Program-made: the position numbers and the translations under genes
The notes under the pieces: model-generated
Told to the model about the DNA's origin: nothing
Seen by the model: the letters and a program-made list of their open reading frames with translations, nothing else
The model's database searches: none
Origin: an uncultured Planctomycetaceae bacterium
Lineage (GTDB): Bacteria > Planctomycetota > Planctomycetia > Planctomycetales > Planctomycetaceae
Direction of reading: 5' to 3'
Length of the DNA stretch: 64,000 bases
Assembly (NCBI GenBank): GCA_943787265.1
Contig: CALSLT010000017.1
Span: forward strand, 1 to 64,000
In this document: piece by piece, positions 40,814 through 50,600 of the stretch
How the letters are laid out: each line of letters starts with the position of its first letter
How positions within the stretch are numbered: position 1 is the stretch's first letter

Positions 40814-42278
40814 AGTTGAGTTTTGGTCGTTCTTCTTCCCTTACGGCATGTGGCAAAAGAATGCGCAAGCCGACATCGTTGTCGTAGCTAAGGTCGCCAC
40901 CGCCGTCCCCTGCAACTCTCCCACGTCCGTAGATGATCAGACACGGGCGAACGACTATCGGAGCATTGGGGTCGTCTGACGTGAGTTCTTTCTTGCCAGA
41001 AACACACAACATTTTTTCGGATGTTGATGTGCCCAGCCAGTCGCGTGGAACTTCGGCCACGAACTCCGGAACGAGGGCATTGATGGATTCCGGATAGTCG
41101 CCGTGCTGACGACGGTACATCTCGAAAAGAATGCACAGGTCCAGAGCCGTCTGGCAGGAACGTTCCAGATCACAGGCCATAATGATCTGGCCTTGGGCTG
41201 CGACAAGATGCCAAACAATGGGTGAGTTCATCACCGCGTCAGAAAGCCGTGCTGGATCCATCAAGTGAGGCACCTCTTTTCCGGTTGGTCGATACAGTCC
41301 CAGCCGGGCAATCGCAAGTACTCTATCACTGGGCCGTAGATCACACTGCGACAGATAGTTCGCGAAAACGTGCCTGGTCAACTCGCGGCCGAGTTCCGGA
41401 TCCCCTTTCAAAAACAGATAGGCCCGCATCAATCCGTGAGGGATTCCGCTGGACTTAGGCAGTAGTAAACTACTTTTGTGCGGGTCTTTCAGCGTGTTCG
41501 CGGCAAGAATCGCCTCGGCCTTCATGGTTGCTGAAGTCGCTGGGGTTAATCGATAAATCTCTCGGACGTCTGCCAACGCTTCCGAAAGTTGTTCGCTCGA
41601 AACCTCATTCTGTGCCGCCCAGTGCACAATAGCTCTGGCCGTCTGATTGTGGATTGAAGTCCCGACGAGCCGTTCAATCGCGACTCCGTGTTTTCCGGCA
41701 TGCCGACTGGACCGCAGTGATGCTCGCAACCAACCCCACGCCTCGTCCGTTTTTCCTTCGTCCTGGCAACGCAACATCTGAAGCACTGCCAGACGCGAGA
41801 ATCGCCGCAGATCCTGGACGACAGGCAACAGTGTCGAATAATCAAAATCGGCGACGTCGAGGTAATGTCCATCGTCGACTTCGGTTCCAAGTTTCCATGT
41901 GCCCAACGCGGACTGACACTTCTCTAAGTGGTCGCGAACGTCCGAAGGTACAACGCTCCAATTCTCGCCTCGATCGATGGCCGCGACTCCAGCGCCATCA
42001 GCTATCGATCCAGAAACCACAGGATGCATCCCCGAGGCACGTCGATAAAACGTGAACGCATTCTCGTCGACAGGCAACACGACTCGTCCGTCGACTTCCG
42101 GATCAACGATTGGATCAATCGGTGGAATGCCACGGAACTGCATCGATCGATAGACGATTGGAGCGGCGACAATCAGAACCATGATGACGAGGGGAATCGC
42201 CACGACTGGCCGCAACAGCCAGAGCAGTATCGGGAACTTTCGTGAATCACTGATCGAGTCCGTCGTAGCTTCTGACAT
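40812..42278 (-). CDS. Membrane-anchored hypothetical protein with pilin-like C-terminal pattern
   Basis: A 488-residue protein from the ATG at 42278. One membrane segment lies at about residues 22-42 (LLRPVVAIPLVIMVLIVAAPIV), with a large exported domain behind it. The helical middle (DEAWGWLRASLRSSRHAGKHG) and the C-terminal RRQHGDYPESINALVPEFVAEVPRDW resemble its divergent neighbour at 42520-44130, so they are paralogues. The C-terminal pattern (YPxxLxxLVPxF...P.D...Y.xG) recalls the C-terminal half of type II secretion/pilin-like proteins. Function unknown. Divergent promoters should lie in the 241 bp between the two genes. Confidence 0.7.
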   Translation of the reverse strand: MSEATTDSISDSRKFPILLWLLRPVVAIPLVIMVLIVAAPIVYRSMQFRGIPPIDPIVDPEVDGRVVLPVDENAFTFYRRASGMHPVVSGSIADGAGVAAIDRGENWSVVPSDVRDHLEKCQSALGTWKLGTEVDDGHYLDVADFDYSTLLPVVQDLRRFSRLAVLQMLRCQDEGKTDEAWGWLRASLRSSRHAGKHGVAIERLVGTSIHNQTARAIVHWAAQNEVSSEQLSEALADVREIYRLTPATSATMKAEAILAANTLKDPHKSSLLLPKSSGIPHGLMRAYLFLKGDPELGRELTRHVFANYLSQCDLRPSDRVLAIARLGLYRPTGKEVPHLMDPARLSDAVMNSPIVWHLVAAQGQIIMACDLERSCQTALDLCILFEMYRRQHGDYPESINALVPEFVAEVPRDWLGTSTSEKMLCVSGKKELTSDDPNAPIVVRPCLIIYGRGRVAGDGGGDLSYDNDVGLRILLPHAVREEERPKLN

Positions 42279-42519
42279 CGTACTCTCATGTCCGATTGCT
42301 TGCGGTTGTTGCCGATCAGCGTACCGCTCGGGGACGGTTGTACGCAATTCTGCATGAACGCATGCAGGAAACGAATTTCAAGGATTTATGAGCCAGTTTG
42401 AAAATCCATCAAACAAATCGACCGTCGGCGACGATCGTCGTCTGGATGTGACATAACCGTGGCCTGTCTCGATCACCGATGCTTACTCCGGGCATCGGGA
42501 AACTGCATAAAGGTGTCTT

Positions 42520-44130
42520 ATGAAACTGTCCTGCCTGTTGTTAGTTGTGATTGTGCCGCTGCATTGCCTGTCGCCTTTGTCAGCTCAGGATGACGAGCCT
42601 GCAGCGAGAAAGGCTGCGGTGGACAACTTTCGAGGACGAGGGGAGCTGCTGGCAAAGTCGTTGGTTTTCTCTGAGGAGTTCACGCGGATTACCGACGTGA
42701 AGACAAAGGAAGGACTCCCTGACTACCCGGCAGCCGTCAATCGCCACTTTGGAAAAGGAATCTCTCCAGAGCAGAACGGTGCGGTCGCTCTTTATCAGGC
42801 ACTTGGTCCGGCTCCTGAAGGAACTCGACTGAGCGACAAGTTCTTCGAGCTGCTTGAGATGCCTGTTCCGGCGGACGATGGAAAATACTTTCAGCATTTT
42901 GGTGTTGGCCTGCCTGTTGAGAAACGCAGGGAAGTGAATGACCGATACTCAGAATCGTGGCGACAACCGTGGGCGGAGAAAGACTTCCCTGAACTGGCCC
43001 AATGGCTGCGCGACAACGAGAAGCCGGTCGACATCATCGTCAAGGGAGCCATGCTTCCGCATTACTACTCTCCGCTCGTTCCGCCGATCGATGCCAACGG
43101 TCATCCGGGCGGATTGATAGCTACGCTGCTGCCTGGCATTCAGCAAAGTCGAGCGATCGCACGCTACCTCGTCTCGCGAGCGATGATGAACATCGAAAAA
43201 GGTAACGTTGATCATGCATGGCGAGACTTGATCGCGTGCCATCGAGTCGGAGAAATGATCGGCCGAGGGCCAACTCTGATTGAATACCTTGTCGGCACGG
43301 CCATCACTCAAATCGCAACGCATGGTCAAATCGTCTTCCTTGACCGAGTTCAGCCGGCCGCCGCGCAGTTGGCTCAGTATCGAAAAGACCTTTCAAGTCT
43401 GAGGCCGATCAAGTCCGCGGTTGAGCAAGTGGCTTTCACCGAACGGATGATGTATCTCGACAGCGTCGTGCAGATTGCATGCGGGCGCATCGAGTTCAAC
43501 GATCTCGATGTTTCACCGCCGTCTGGCCTTGAAGGTTTCGCGACGCAATTGGCCATGCTGTCGATTGACTGGAATATCGTGATGCGGGAGGGCAACCGGA
43601 TCTATGATCGTTTTGATACGTCGATGAAACTCGAATCTTATCAGGATCGCCGAAAAGCGATGATGAAGATTGAAGAGGAACTGAAGCTTGTCCGGAACAA
43701 CGTTTCAGCCAAAGGGTTTATCCTGGCAGCGGTGACGGAAGGATCGACCGGCAAAGCCATCGGCAAGATGATGGGCAACGTCCTGTCGGCCTTGCTGCTT
43801 CCAGCATTGAGTGCGGTCGACAAAGCACACAATCGTTCCGTGCAGAATCGAGAAAACCTGTTGCTGGCATTTGCTCTCGCCGATTGGAAAGCACAACACG
43901 ACAGCTATCCCGAGACGTTGAATGAGCTTGTTCCCGATTTTGTCAGTATGCCACCAGGTGATGCTTTCAGTGAAAAGCCACTGAATTACAGGCGTGAAGG
44001 CGACGGATTTATTTTCTACAGCGACGGAGTCAACGAAATCGATGAAAACGGCCAGTCGTACGACGACGAGCCACGTGGCGACGATCTCGTCATCCGTCTG
44101 CCGCTTCGGCAGCCGCAGAACAAAGAGTAG
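42520..44130 (+). CDS. Secreted hypothetical protein, paralogue of the divergent gene
   Basis: A 536-residue protein with a signal peptide (CLLLVVIVPLHCLSPLSA, about residues 5-22). The middle is helical (NVDHAWRDLIACHRVGEMIGRGPTLIEYLVGTAITQ, matching the neighbour's DEAWGWLRASLRSSRHAGKHG and IERLVGTSIHNQ). The C-terminus reads QHDSYPETLNELVPDFVSMPPGD ... FIFYSDGVNEIDENGQSYDDE, the YP..L..LVP / YS.G...D pattern of pseudopilin-like tails. I do not recognise the family beyond this; it looks planctomycete-specific. AAAGGTG precedes the ATG. Confidence 0.72.
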   Translation: MKLSCLLLVVIVPLHCLSPLSAQDDEPAARKAAVDNFRGRGELLAKSLVFSEEFTRITDVKTKEGLPDYPAAVNRHFGKGISPEQNGAVALYQALGPAPEGTRLSDKFFELLEMPVPADDGKYFQHFGVGLPVEKRREVNDRYSESWRQPWAEKDFPELAQWLRDNEKPVDIIVKGAMLPHYYSPLVPPIDANGHPGGLIATLLPGIQQSRAIARYLVSRAMMNIEKGNVDHAWRDLIACHRVGEMIGRGPTLIEYLVGTAITQIATHGQIVFLDRVQPAAAQLAQYRKDLSSLRPIKSAVEQVAFTERMMYLDSVVQIACGRIEFNDLDVSPPSGLEGFATQLAMLSIDWNIVMREGNRIYDRFDTSMKLESYQDRRKAMMKIEEELKLVRNNVSAKGFILAAVTEGSTGKAIGKMMGNVLSALLLPALSAVDKAHNRSVQNRENLLLAFALADWKAQHDSYPETLNELVPDFVSMPPGDAFSEKPLNYRREGDGFIFYSDGVNEIDENGQSYDDEPRGDDLVIRLPLRQPQNKE

Positions 44131-44242
44131 GTCGTTAGCGGAGTCGGATACGCCAGCGACGTCTTTGCAACATGCACCACGAGAAGTCAGAATCACCGGG
44201 CGATAGAGTCCGTTCATTCTTGATCTCCGCTTGGAAGTTGCA

Positions 44243-45733
44243 ATGACTGTTGAATCCCGCTCGGTTGTCGCTTCGGCGATACACACTCCATTTATGTCAA
44301 CGACCGGGACGAAGCCTCTTGTTTTGTTCTTGTGTTTGGTCACGGTTCTCGGCGTAAGTCGAACAGCTCTTGCCGAACAGGATTTACCTGGAATAAAGAA
44401 TGTCCTGTTCATCGTCTCGGACGATCTCAAGGCGAGCGTGCTGGGCTGCTACGGCGACAAGGTTTGCCACACTCCCAACATCGACCGTCTCGCTTCTGAA
44501 GGTGTCGTTTTCGAGCGGACCTACTGCCAGGGAGTTGTCTGCGGACCGTCGCGAACATCGTTCATGCACAGCCGATACAAAGGTGGTGCCGATATCAATC
44601 TCGGTCGGCACTTCCGCGAAAACGGCTGGTACAGCGCACGGGTCGGCAAGATTTATCACATGCGAGTACCCGGCGACATCATCGCCGGTACGAACGGCCA
44701 GGACGTTGAATCATCGTGGACCGAACGATTCAACTCGCAAGGCCAGGAAGCTCACACTCCCGGTCACTACGCCTGCCTGAATCAGAACATTTTCACGACG
44801 GATCCCGAAAACCGACAGACGACACGAATGCCGCACCGGATGTTCGTGACCGTTCGCTACGAAGGCGATGGTTCAGACCAGCCGGATCATAAGTCAGCCA
44901 CCAAAGCGATCGAACTATTGCAACAGCATCAGACTGAGAAGTTCTTCCTCGCAGTTGGACTGGTACGGCCACACTATCCGATGGTCGCGCCGCAGCAGTA
45001 TTTCGATCCTTATCCGTGGCAGAAGATCCTGATGCCGCCGGCTATCGAAAACGACCTGCTCGACATCCCGAAAGCGGGGCTGGCGGGAACGCAGAACGAG
45101 AAGAATCCCATCGGCCAGTACCCGGATAACCAGAAGAGAATGTGGACCGGGTACTACGCCTCGGTCGCGTTCATGGATGCTCAGGTCGGACGAATCGTCA
45201 ACGAACTGGAGCGACTTGGCCTGCGGGAAAGTACCGCAATCGTTTTCGCCAGCGACCACGGCTATCACCTGGGCGAACACGGATTCTGGCAGAAGTCGAA
45301 TCTTCATGAAGAAGTGACACGAGTTCCGCTGATCATGTCCGTGCCCGGCGTCAAACCCGGTCGTTCACAATCTCTCACCGAGCTGATGGATATCTTTCCG
45401 ACGTTGTCCAACCTCGCCGGGTTGAAGCTTCCGACGATCGTGCAGGGCAAGAGTCTTGTTCCGATTCTAAAAGACAACGATGCCAGCGTCCGTGACGGTT
45501 CGCTATCTTTGAACAAAGGCGGCTACTCGATCCGAACGCCAGATTGGGCATTCATGCGTTACGCAGACAAATCGGCCGAACTCTACGACATGGAAGCAGA
45601 CCCAAACCAGTTTAAGAATCTCGTAGATGACCCCGACTATGCTGAGACTCGCAAGCAACTCAACGCCGCACTTGACGCTCGTCTGAAAGCTGCGGGTTTG
45701 GATAAGTCTTCGTCGAGACGCAAGAAACTCTAG
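44243..45733 (+). CDS. Secreted sulfatase (iduronate-2-sulfatase-like)
   Basis: A 496-residue sulfatase. After a leader whose hydrophobic core is PLVLFLCLVTVLGVSRTALA comes NVLFIVSDDLKASVLGCYGD and the modification motif CGPSR at C100. GRHFRENGWYSARVGKIYH, AVGLVRPHYPMVAPQQYFDPYP and SDHGYHLGEHGFWQKSNLHEE are characteristic of the iduronate-2-sulfatase-like group. A start at the internal ATG at 44294 would give a more normal signal peptide. It hydrolyses sulfate from a uronic-acid-type polysaccharide by homology, but the substrate is not proven. A stem-loop follows at 45752 between it and the convergent metzincin gene. Confidence 0.92.
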   Translation: MTVESRSVVASAIHTPFMSTTGTKPLVLFLCLVTVLGVSRTALAEQDLPGIKNVLFIVSDDLKASVLGCYGDKVCHTPNIDRLASEGVVFERTYCQGVVCGPSRTSFMHSRYKGGADINLGRHFRENGWYSARVGKIYHMRVPGDIIAGTNGQDVESSWTERFNSQGQEAHTPGHYACLNQNIFTTDPENRQTTRMPHRMFVTVRYEGDGSDQPDHKSATKAIELLQQHQTEKFFLAVGLVRPHYPMVAPQQYFDPYPWQKILMPPAIENDLLDIPKAGLAGTQNEKNPIGQYPDNQKRMWTGYYASVAFMDAQVGRIVNELERLGLRESTAIVFASDHGYHLGEHGFWQKSNLHEEVTRVPLIMSVPGVKPGRSQSLTELMDIFPTLSNLAGLKLPTIVQGKSLVPILKDNDASVRDGSLSLNKGGYSIRTPDWAFMRYADKSAELYDMEADPNQFKNLVDDPDYAETRKQLNAALDARLKAAGLDKSSSRRKKL

Positions 45734-45751
45734 CTGGACGCAACAGAGCAG

Positions 45752-45777
45752 GGCGTACTTCTGTTTGATCGTACGCC
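45752..45777. terminator. Possible weak bidirectional stem-loop
   Basis: GGCGTAC (45752-45758) pairs with GTACGCC (45771-45777) around a 12-base loop in the 48 bp gap between convergent genes. No T-tract follows, so termination is only inferred from position. Confidence 0.35.
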
Positions 45778-45781
45778 TGGG

Positions 45782-47584
45782 CTACTTCGACAGTGTTGGT
45801 TCAAGCCACAGCCCCCAGTCGGAGCCCGGACCGTCGACCGTTGGATGAGTGAGCAGTTCGAACTCTACGACACCATCAAGTTTGACGTTGAATTCCGACA
45901 GCATTCCGGCCTTGAGAACTCGCGATTTCCACATACGCTTCCCGTCGCCGGTGATTTCGAATTCAACCGTTCCACGATGTCCCGCGGCCAGGCCGACTTT
46001 CCCTGTCAGTTGCTTCCATTTCTTAGCCACTCGATAAACATGCCGAGCGGGAGCGTGCGCATAGATTCCTGTTTCGAAGATTTCGCCGCCTGATTCGAGT
46101 AACGGTGATTGTTCAGGGACTCGGTCGAATGCGGGGCGTCCCCAGCCAACATGAGAAGATTCCGGCTTGAGACTTGTCAGTGCTACCGTTGATGGCGCCC
46201 CGTCGTACTCAGCCGGAGTTTGAGTTGGCTTCGTGGGCCGTGTTAATCGCCTGGCGATTGCCGCAGCCTTTGGAGACTTGATTTCGGTAGCCAGCTGAGC
46301 GGCCTTCTGGCGATCGTTCTCCGCCAGAGCCGCCAGCACCGGCGCCAGGTCAGACCGCAGCTCGATTGCTGACAGGTCCGGAACTCCGTCGACGGAGACG
46401 CTGTACGGGTAGCGGAATCTTGTCGACGACATCTGCCTGGCAGTCGAGCCATTAACGTGCAACGGGAAGAGCCTGAGCTCACTTTGTTTGCCTTTAGTGA
46501 GAGCGTCTGTGCTTAGATGAAAACTACCATCGTCAGCAGGAACAGCGGTCGCGGTTGTTGAGTTGTAATCTCCACCACCGGCAGGATCGAAGTAGGCGAC
46601 GACAGCGTAGAGAGGTGGCTCGCCTGTAAACTTCCCCGAGACGTGAATCGACTTCCCTTCGGCGGTGATCGACAGGTTATCAATCGTCGCTTTCGTGCGG
46701 TCGCCCATGCCTTTAACCGATCCGGAAAACTGCGGATGTGACGCCAGCCGAAGGGCGTGTGCCAGCGTCAGGAAACTACCTTGTCCTTCGTCACGGAGTT
46801 CGTCTCCGTAGCTTCGATTTCCCGAACCCATAAGCGCGGTGCCTCGCACGGCTTCGTCAGGTCGGGCTCGACAGTGAGGCAACCCAAGCGCGTGACCAAG
46901 TTCGTGTGCGATGCCACCAATGAAGATCGAATTGTGCTTGCCCAGAGAAATGCGACCGTACTGCCCGTCGCGAATCATCGGCTGTTTGAGTTTGAGGTTG
47001 TTTGAATCAAGCTCTGGCGAATCCAGTTGCCAGGCCGTGCCACCTCGAAACGAACCTCCTGCATAGTAAGGCGATTTGTGAGTAAAACGCCGCCGCTCTT
47101 CATCCCAGGTGGCCAGGTTGCAGAAAATTAGAATTGTCTCCTGACGAGCATCAATGCCGGCACGCTGAAGTGTCGGAAGACACTCGCTGCGGATCTCATT
47201 TCCCGACTGCACGGCGTAGTGGCTGGTGTCGTGCTTCCCTCTGACCGTGTGCAGAACCAATTGTTTCTGCGCGTCGTATCTCAGATTAAAGCTGCGTTCG
47301 CCAAACCCAAGCCGCTCCATCTCGCGGGCATAGAATCCGCGAATGTGCTCCATCATCCGAGTCAGTCGCGACTGATACTCAGTTGGCAACTCCCGGTCGG
47401 ACGGCGTCCAACAGACAATGTGCAGAAATCGTTCGGCTCGTTCCGGTCCGTCCTCGTGCCACGCGTCAAGGATTTTCGTCGCAGCCTTCACCTGATCGGA
47501 CTCGCTGATTGGCTCAGCCGCTGGCGAAGTCCGTAGTGAAACGATGACGAGTAGAAATGTGAGCTGAAGAATAAGTCGTTTCAT
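45782..47584 (-). CDS. Secreted metzincin-like metalloprotease with NPCBM carbohydrate-binding module
   Basis: A 600-residue exported protein from the ATG at 47584 with signal peptide LILQLTFLLVIVSLRTSPAAEP. Residues 227-237 are HELGHALGLPH, the HExxHxxGxxH zinc site of metzincin peptidases, followed downstream by GTALMGSGNRSYG as a possible Met-turn. The C-terminal 135 residues (SLKPESSHVGWGRPAFD ... SDWGLWLEPTLSK) match the NPCBM family, which binds sugars. It may digest glycoproteins or cell-wall peptides while attached to glycan. The longer upstream frame reads through a palindromic repeat and is not used. It is flanked by sulfatase genes on both sides. Confidence 0.85.
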   Translation of the reverse strand: MKRLILQLTFLLVIVSLRTSPAAEPISESDQVKAATKILDAWHEDGPERAERFLHIVCWTPSDRELPTEYQSRLTRMMEHIRGFYAREMERLGFGERSFNLRYDAQKQLVLHTVRGKHDTSHYAVQSGNEIRSECLPTLQRAGIDARQETILIFCNLATWDEERRRFTHKSPYYAGGSFRGGTAWQLDSPELDSNNLKLKQPMIRDGQYGRISLGKHNSIFIGGIAHELGHALGLPHCRARPDEAVRGTALMGSGNRSYGDELRDEGQGSFLTLAHALRLASHPQFSGSVKGMGDRTKATIDNLSITAEGKSIHVSGKFTGEPPLYAVVAYFDPAGGGDYNSTTATAVPADDGSFHLSTDALTKGKQSELRLFPLHVNGSTARQMSSTRFRYPYSVSVDGVPDLSAIELRSDLAPVLAALAENDRQKAAQLATEIKSPKAAAIARRLTRPTKPTQTPAEYDGAPSTVALTSLKPESSHVGWGRPAFDRVPEQSPLLESGGEIFETGIYAHAPARHVYRVAKKWKQLTGKVGLAAGHRGTVEFEITGDGKRMWKSRVLKAGMLSEFNVKLDGVVEFELLTHPTVDGPGSDWGLWLEPTLSK

Positions 47585-47602
47585 CTGTTGCCTCAAAAGT
47601 CT

Positions 47603-47666
47603 GTAGGGTGCGTCTTGACGCACCGTTGTTCTGAATCGTGCATCGGTGCGTCGAGACCCATCCTGC
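47603..47666. repeat. Palindromic intergenic repeat, family A, copy 3 (degenerate)
   Basis: Left arm GTAGGGTGCGTCTTGACGCA(CC) is intact at 47603-47624; the right arm GGTGCGTCGAGACCCATCCTGC at 47645-47666 has several changes. It lies between the metzincin start and the double-sulfatase stop, 18 bp upstream of the metzincin ATG. Confidence 0.85.
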
Positions 47667-47678
47667 GACGGTTTGGCT

Positions 47679-50600
47679 CTATTTCGTGGAGTTTTCGGCC
47701 AATGACACTGCTCGTGGATCGCTCGTCTTTGTGAGTTCGGCGGTGAGTTGATCCTGCATGCTCTTAAGCGTTGCGGCATAGTCGGGCCGCGAAGCGACAT
47801 TCTTCAATTGATCTGGGTCGTTGCTCAAGTCGTACAGCTCATCCTTCGGCCACTGTGGAAATGACAGCTTCGCAAACCGTTTGATGTCCGAAATGCTTCG
47901 GTTCAGTCGAAGAATCTGCTTCGAAGGCGATGGGTCAATCGCGAACGAGAATGCACCCGGCTCGGTCGGCCACGGCGTTTCAGCGAAGTCGTATTCCGGG
48001 TTTCGACCTTTGACTTCGCCAGTCGTCCACTTGTCAGGATCGAAATTGCGGATGTAGAGAAAATCTTTGGTTCTGAGTGCCCGTTTTGGATATGGATAAA
48101 CGTGCCGTTCGACACCGGTCAGAACGTAATCTCGGGATGAGTCAATCTGCCCGGATTTCTTTGAGATAAGTAGAGGTGTCAGGCTTCGACCGGTCATCTG
48201 CTCTGGCGGTTTTAACGCGGCAGCTTCGAGAAACGTCGGAGCCAGATCGCACAAGCTGACGAAATCAGCGACTTCGCGTTGCCCTTGAACTTTCTTGCCC
48301 CAGCGGATGGCAAGAGGCACTCGCGTTCCGAGGTCGTAAAGCGTCGCTTTGCACCGTGGAAATGGCATGCCGTTGTCGCCGCTGACCACGATGATCGTGT
48401 TGTCCAGTTCGTCGATCGCCTCAAGCTTACGAACGATGTCGCCTACCTCGCGATCGAAACGCTGGACTTCCCAAAGGTAATCAGCAAAGTCGCTTCGGAC
48501 AGTGTCGGTATCTGGAAGGCACGCCGGCACTTTGACTTTTGACAAATCCATTCCGCTCTTTACGCCGATGCCGAGTTCGTACGGGCGATGAGGATCCTGG
48601 CCACCGTGCCAGTAGCAGAATGGTTCGCCTGGATTTCGTTTTTCGAGGAACTCGTCGAACGTTTTAAACCGTTCTCCGAAGGAATCGCGTTTGCGAAACG
48701 TGTGCTTGCTCGGCCACACGCCCTTGCCGAATCGACCGGTTCGGTAGCCGGATTTCTGAAGAACCTCAGTGTAAACGTCGTACTCCTCACGCAGCGATCC
48801 GCCCAGACTGTCACCTTCCCGCAGCCGCCAGTGATGCTGGCCGGTCAGGATACTCAGGCGGCTCGGAGTGCATGATGGCGTCGAGACAAACGCATTTTCA
48901 AAGAGCACTCCTTCGCGAGCCATGCGGTCGAAGTTTGGAGTCTTGACGACCGGGTCGCCCAGTATCCCCGCGTGAGGCCACGACCAGTCATCTGCCATAC
49001 AGAAGACGATGTTTGGTCGAGTGGGCTTGCTGGCGGATGCTGGGATACTCGTCGGTGGCACGGTCTGAACATTAAAGGTCTGACTCTGCTTCTTAACCTC
49101 GAACGTGCGAAGGAATCCGTTTGGGCCTCGCAGACGGAACCGATGTCCGAGTGTCGTGTTCTGCAACATTTGCGAACCTGGTTTGACGATACCTTGCCGG
49201 CGTTCTTCGCCGTCGGGATTCAACCAGAACAATGTGAGCGGCACTTTGCTCTGATTGCGAAAGATCGCCTGCGGTCGTTTCGGCTTCGGAGCGACATACT
49301 TCGGCGGTGAGGGCAACGTCGACCAGAGTTGATTGCTCAGTGCAGTCAGCAGCTCACTGTGCTTCGCGTCGCTTGCGATGTTTTCGTTTTCCTGCGGATC
49401 GAGGCTGTGGTCGTAAAGTTCTGTCGCGACGACTTCCCGCGAACGCCGATCCTGCCACTCGATATACCGATACTGACCGGTTCGCATCGAATAGCCCATC
49501 AGCGGCACGTTTCCATTTCTCCGTTGGAACTGGCTAAACGCGGCATCCTTCCAGTTGCGATCCGGGTTAGCCAGCAGCCGCGCGACACTCTTTCCCTCAA
49601 GCTGCTCGCCAATGTGCAGGCCGGCCAGCTCGCAGAGCGTTGGGTAGACGTCGACCAGCTCGACCAGAGCCTTCGACGCTCGGCCGTTGCCTGCCGCGTT
49701 GGGCGCTCGGATAATCAATGGAACTCGTGCGTCGATTTCGTAGTTCGACTGTTTGCACCAACTGTTGTGTTCGCCAAGTTTCCAGCCGTGGTCTCCCCAC
49801 AGGACGACGATCGTGTTGTCTGCCAGGCCCAGCGAATCAAGTTCTGAAAGCAAACGCCCAATCAGAGCGTCGACAAAGCTGACCGATGCGTAGTATCCGT
49901 GCTTGAGCCGGCGTTGCTGTGCCTCGGTTAACGATCCTTGTGACGGGGACGGTGTGCCGGCGAAGTCGAAGTAGTCCCGCAGTTCGTACATGGTGTTCAT
50001 CGCGAACGCGGGCGAACTCTTCGGAAGAAACGGATTCGTCGCGACGGGGATCGCTTTTCGGTCGTAGAGGTCCCAGTATTTTCGCGGCACGACGAACGGC
50101 AGGTGAGGCCGGACGAAGCCGGTAGCGAGAAAGAATGGCTTGTCCTGCTTTGCCAGACGTTTCATCGCTGACAATGTCTGCTCGGCAATGGCTCCATCAA
50201 TGTGTTCATGGTCTGGCGTGTCGACGATTTCGGTCGCCTCGGGGCGCATCCTTGCGACCTTCTTTTCGGGCTGGCCCTCATCCCGCATTTTCTCTCGGTA
50301 TGCGGCGTGCCGCTGCCTTGCTTCCTTTGACCAGAGTGAGCTTTTCTTCGGCCACGCGTGTGGCTCGCTCCACGATTCATTGTCCGGCCAGGGATTGTGG
50401 AAAATCTTCCCAAACGAAACTGCGTCATAACCATTCTTCATGAAGTACTGCGGCAACGTCACTGCGTCCGGAATCGTATGCCGAAATCGTGTCGCCAGAT
50501 CCCAGACACGAGTCGAGTCCGGCCGCAGCCCGGTCATGATGCTGACTCGTGACGGATTGCAAACTGCCAGTTGGCAGTAAGCCCGTTCGAAGACGACTCC

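Noticed and set aside
25361..47666. CRISPR array formed by the three family A repeats
   Set aside because: The copies are thousands of bases apart, palindromic and without regular spacers or cas genes.
47585..47800. Longer N-terminus of the metzincin protein (start at 47800)
   Set aside because: The additional 72 residues translate a palindromic repeat and part of the neighbouring gene; a normal signal peptide begins at 47584.
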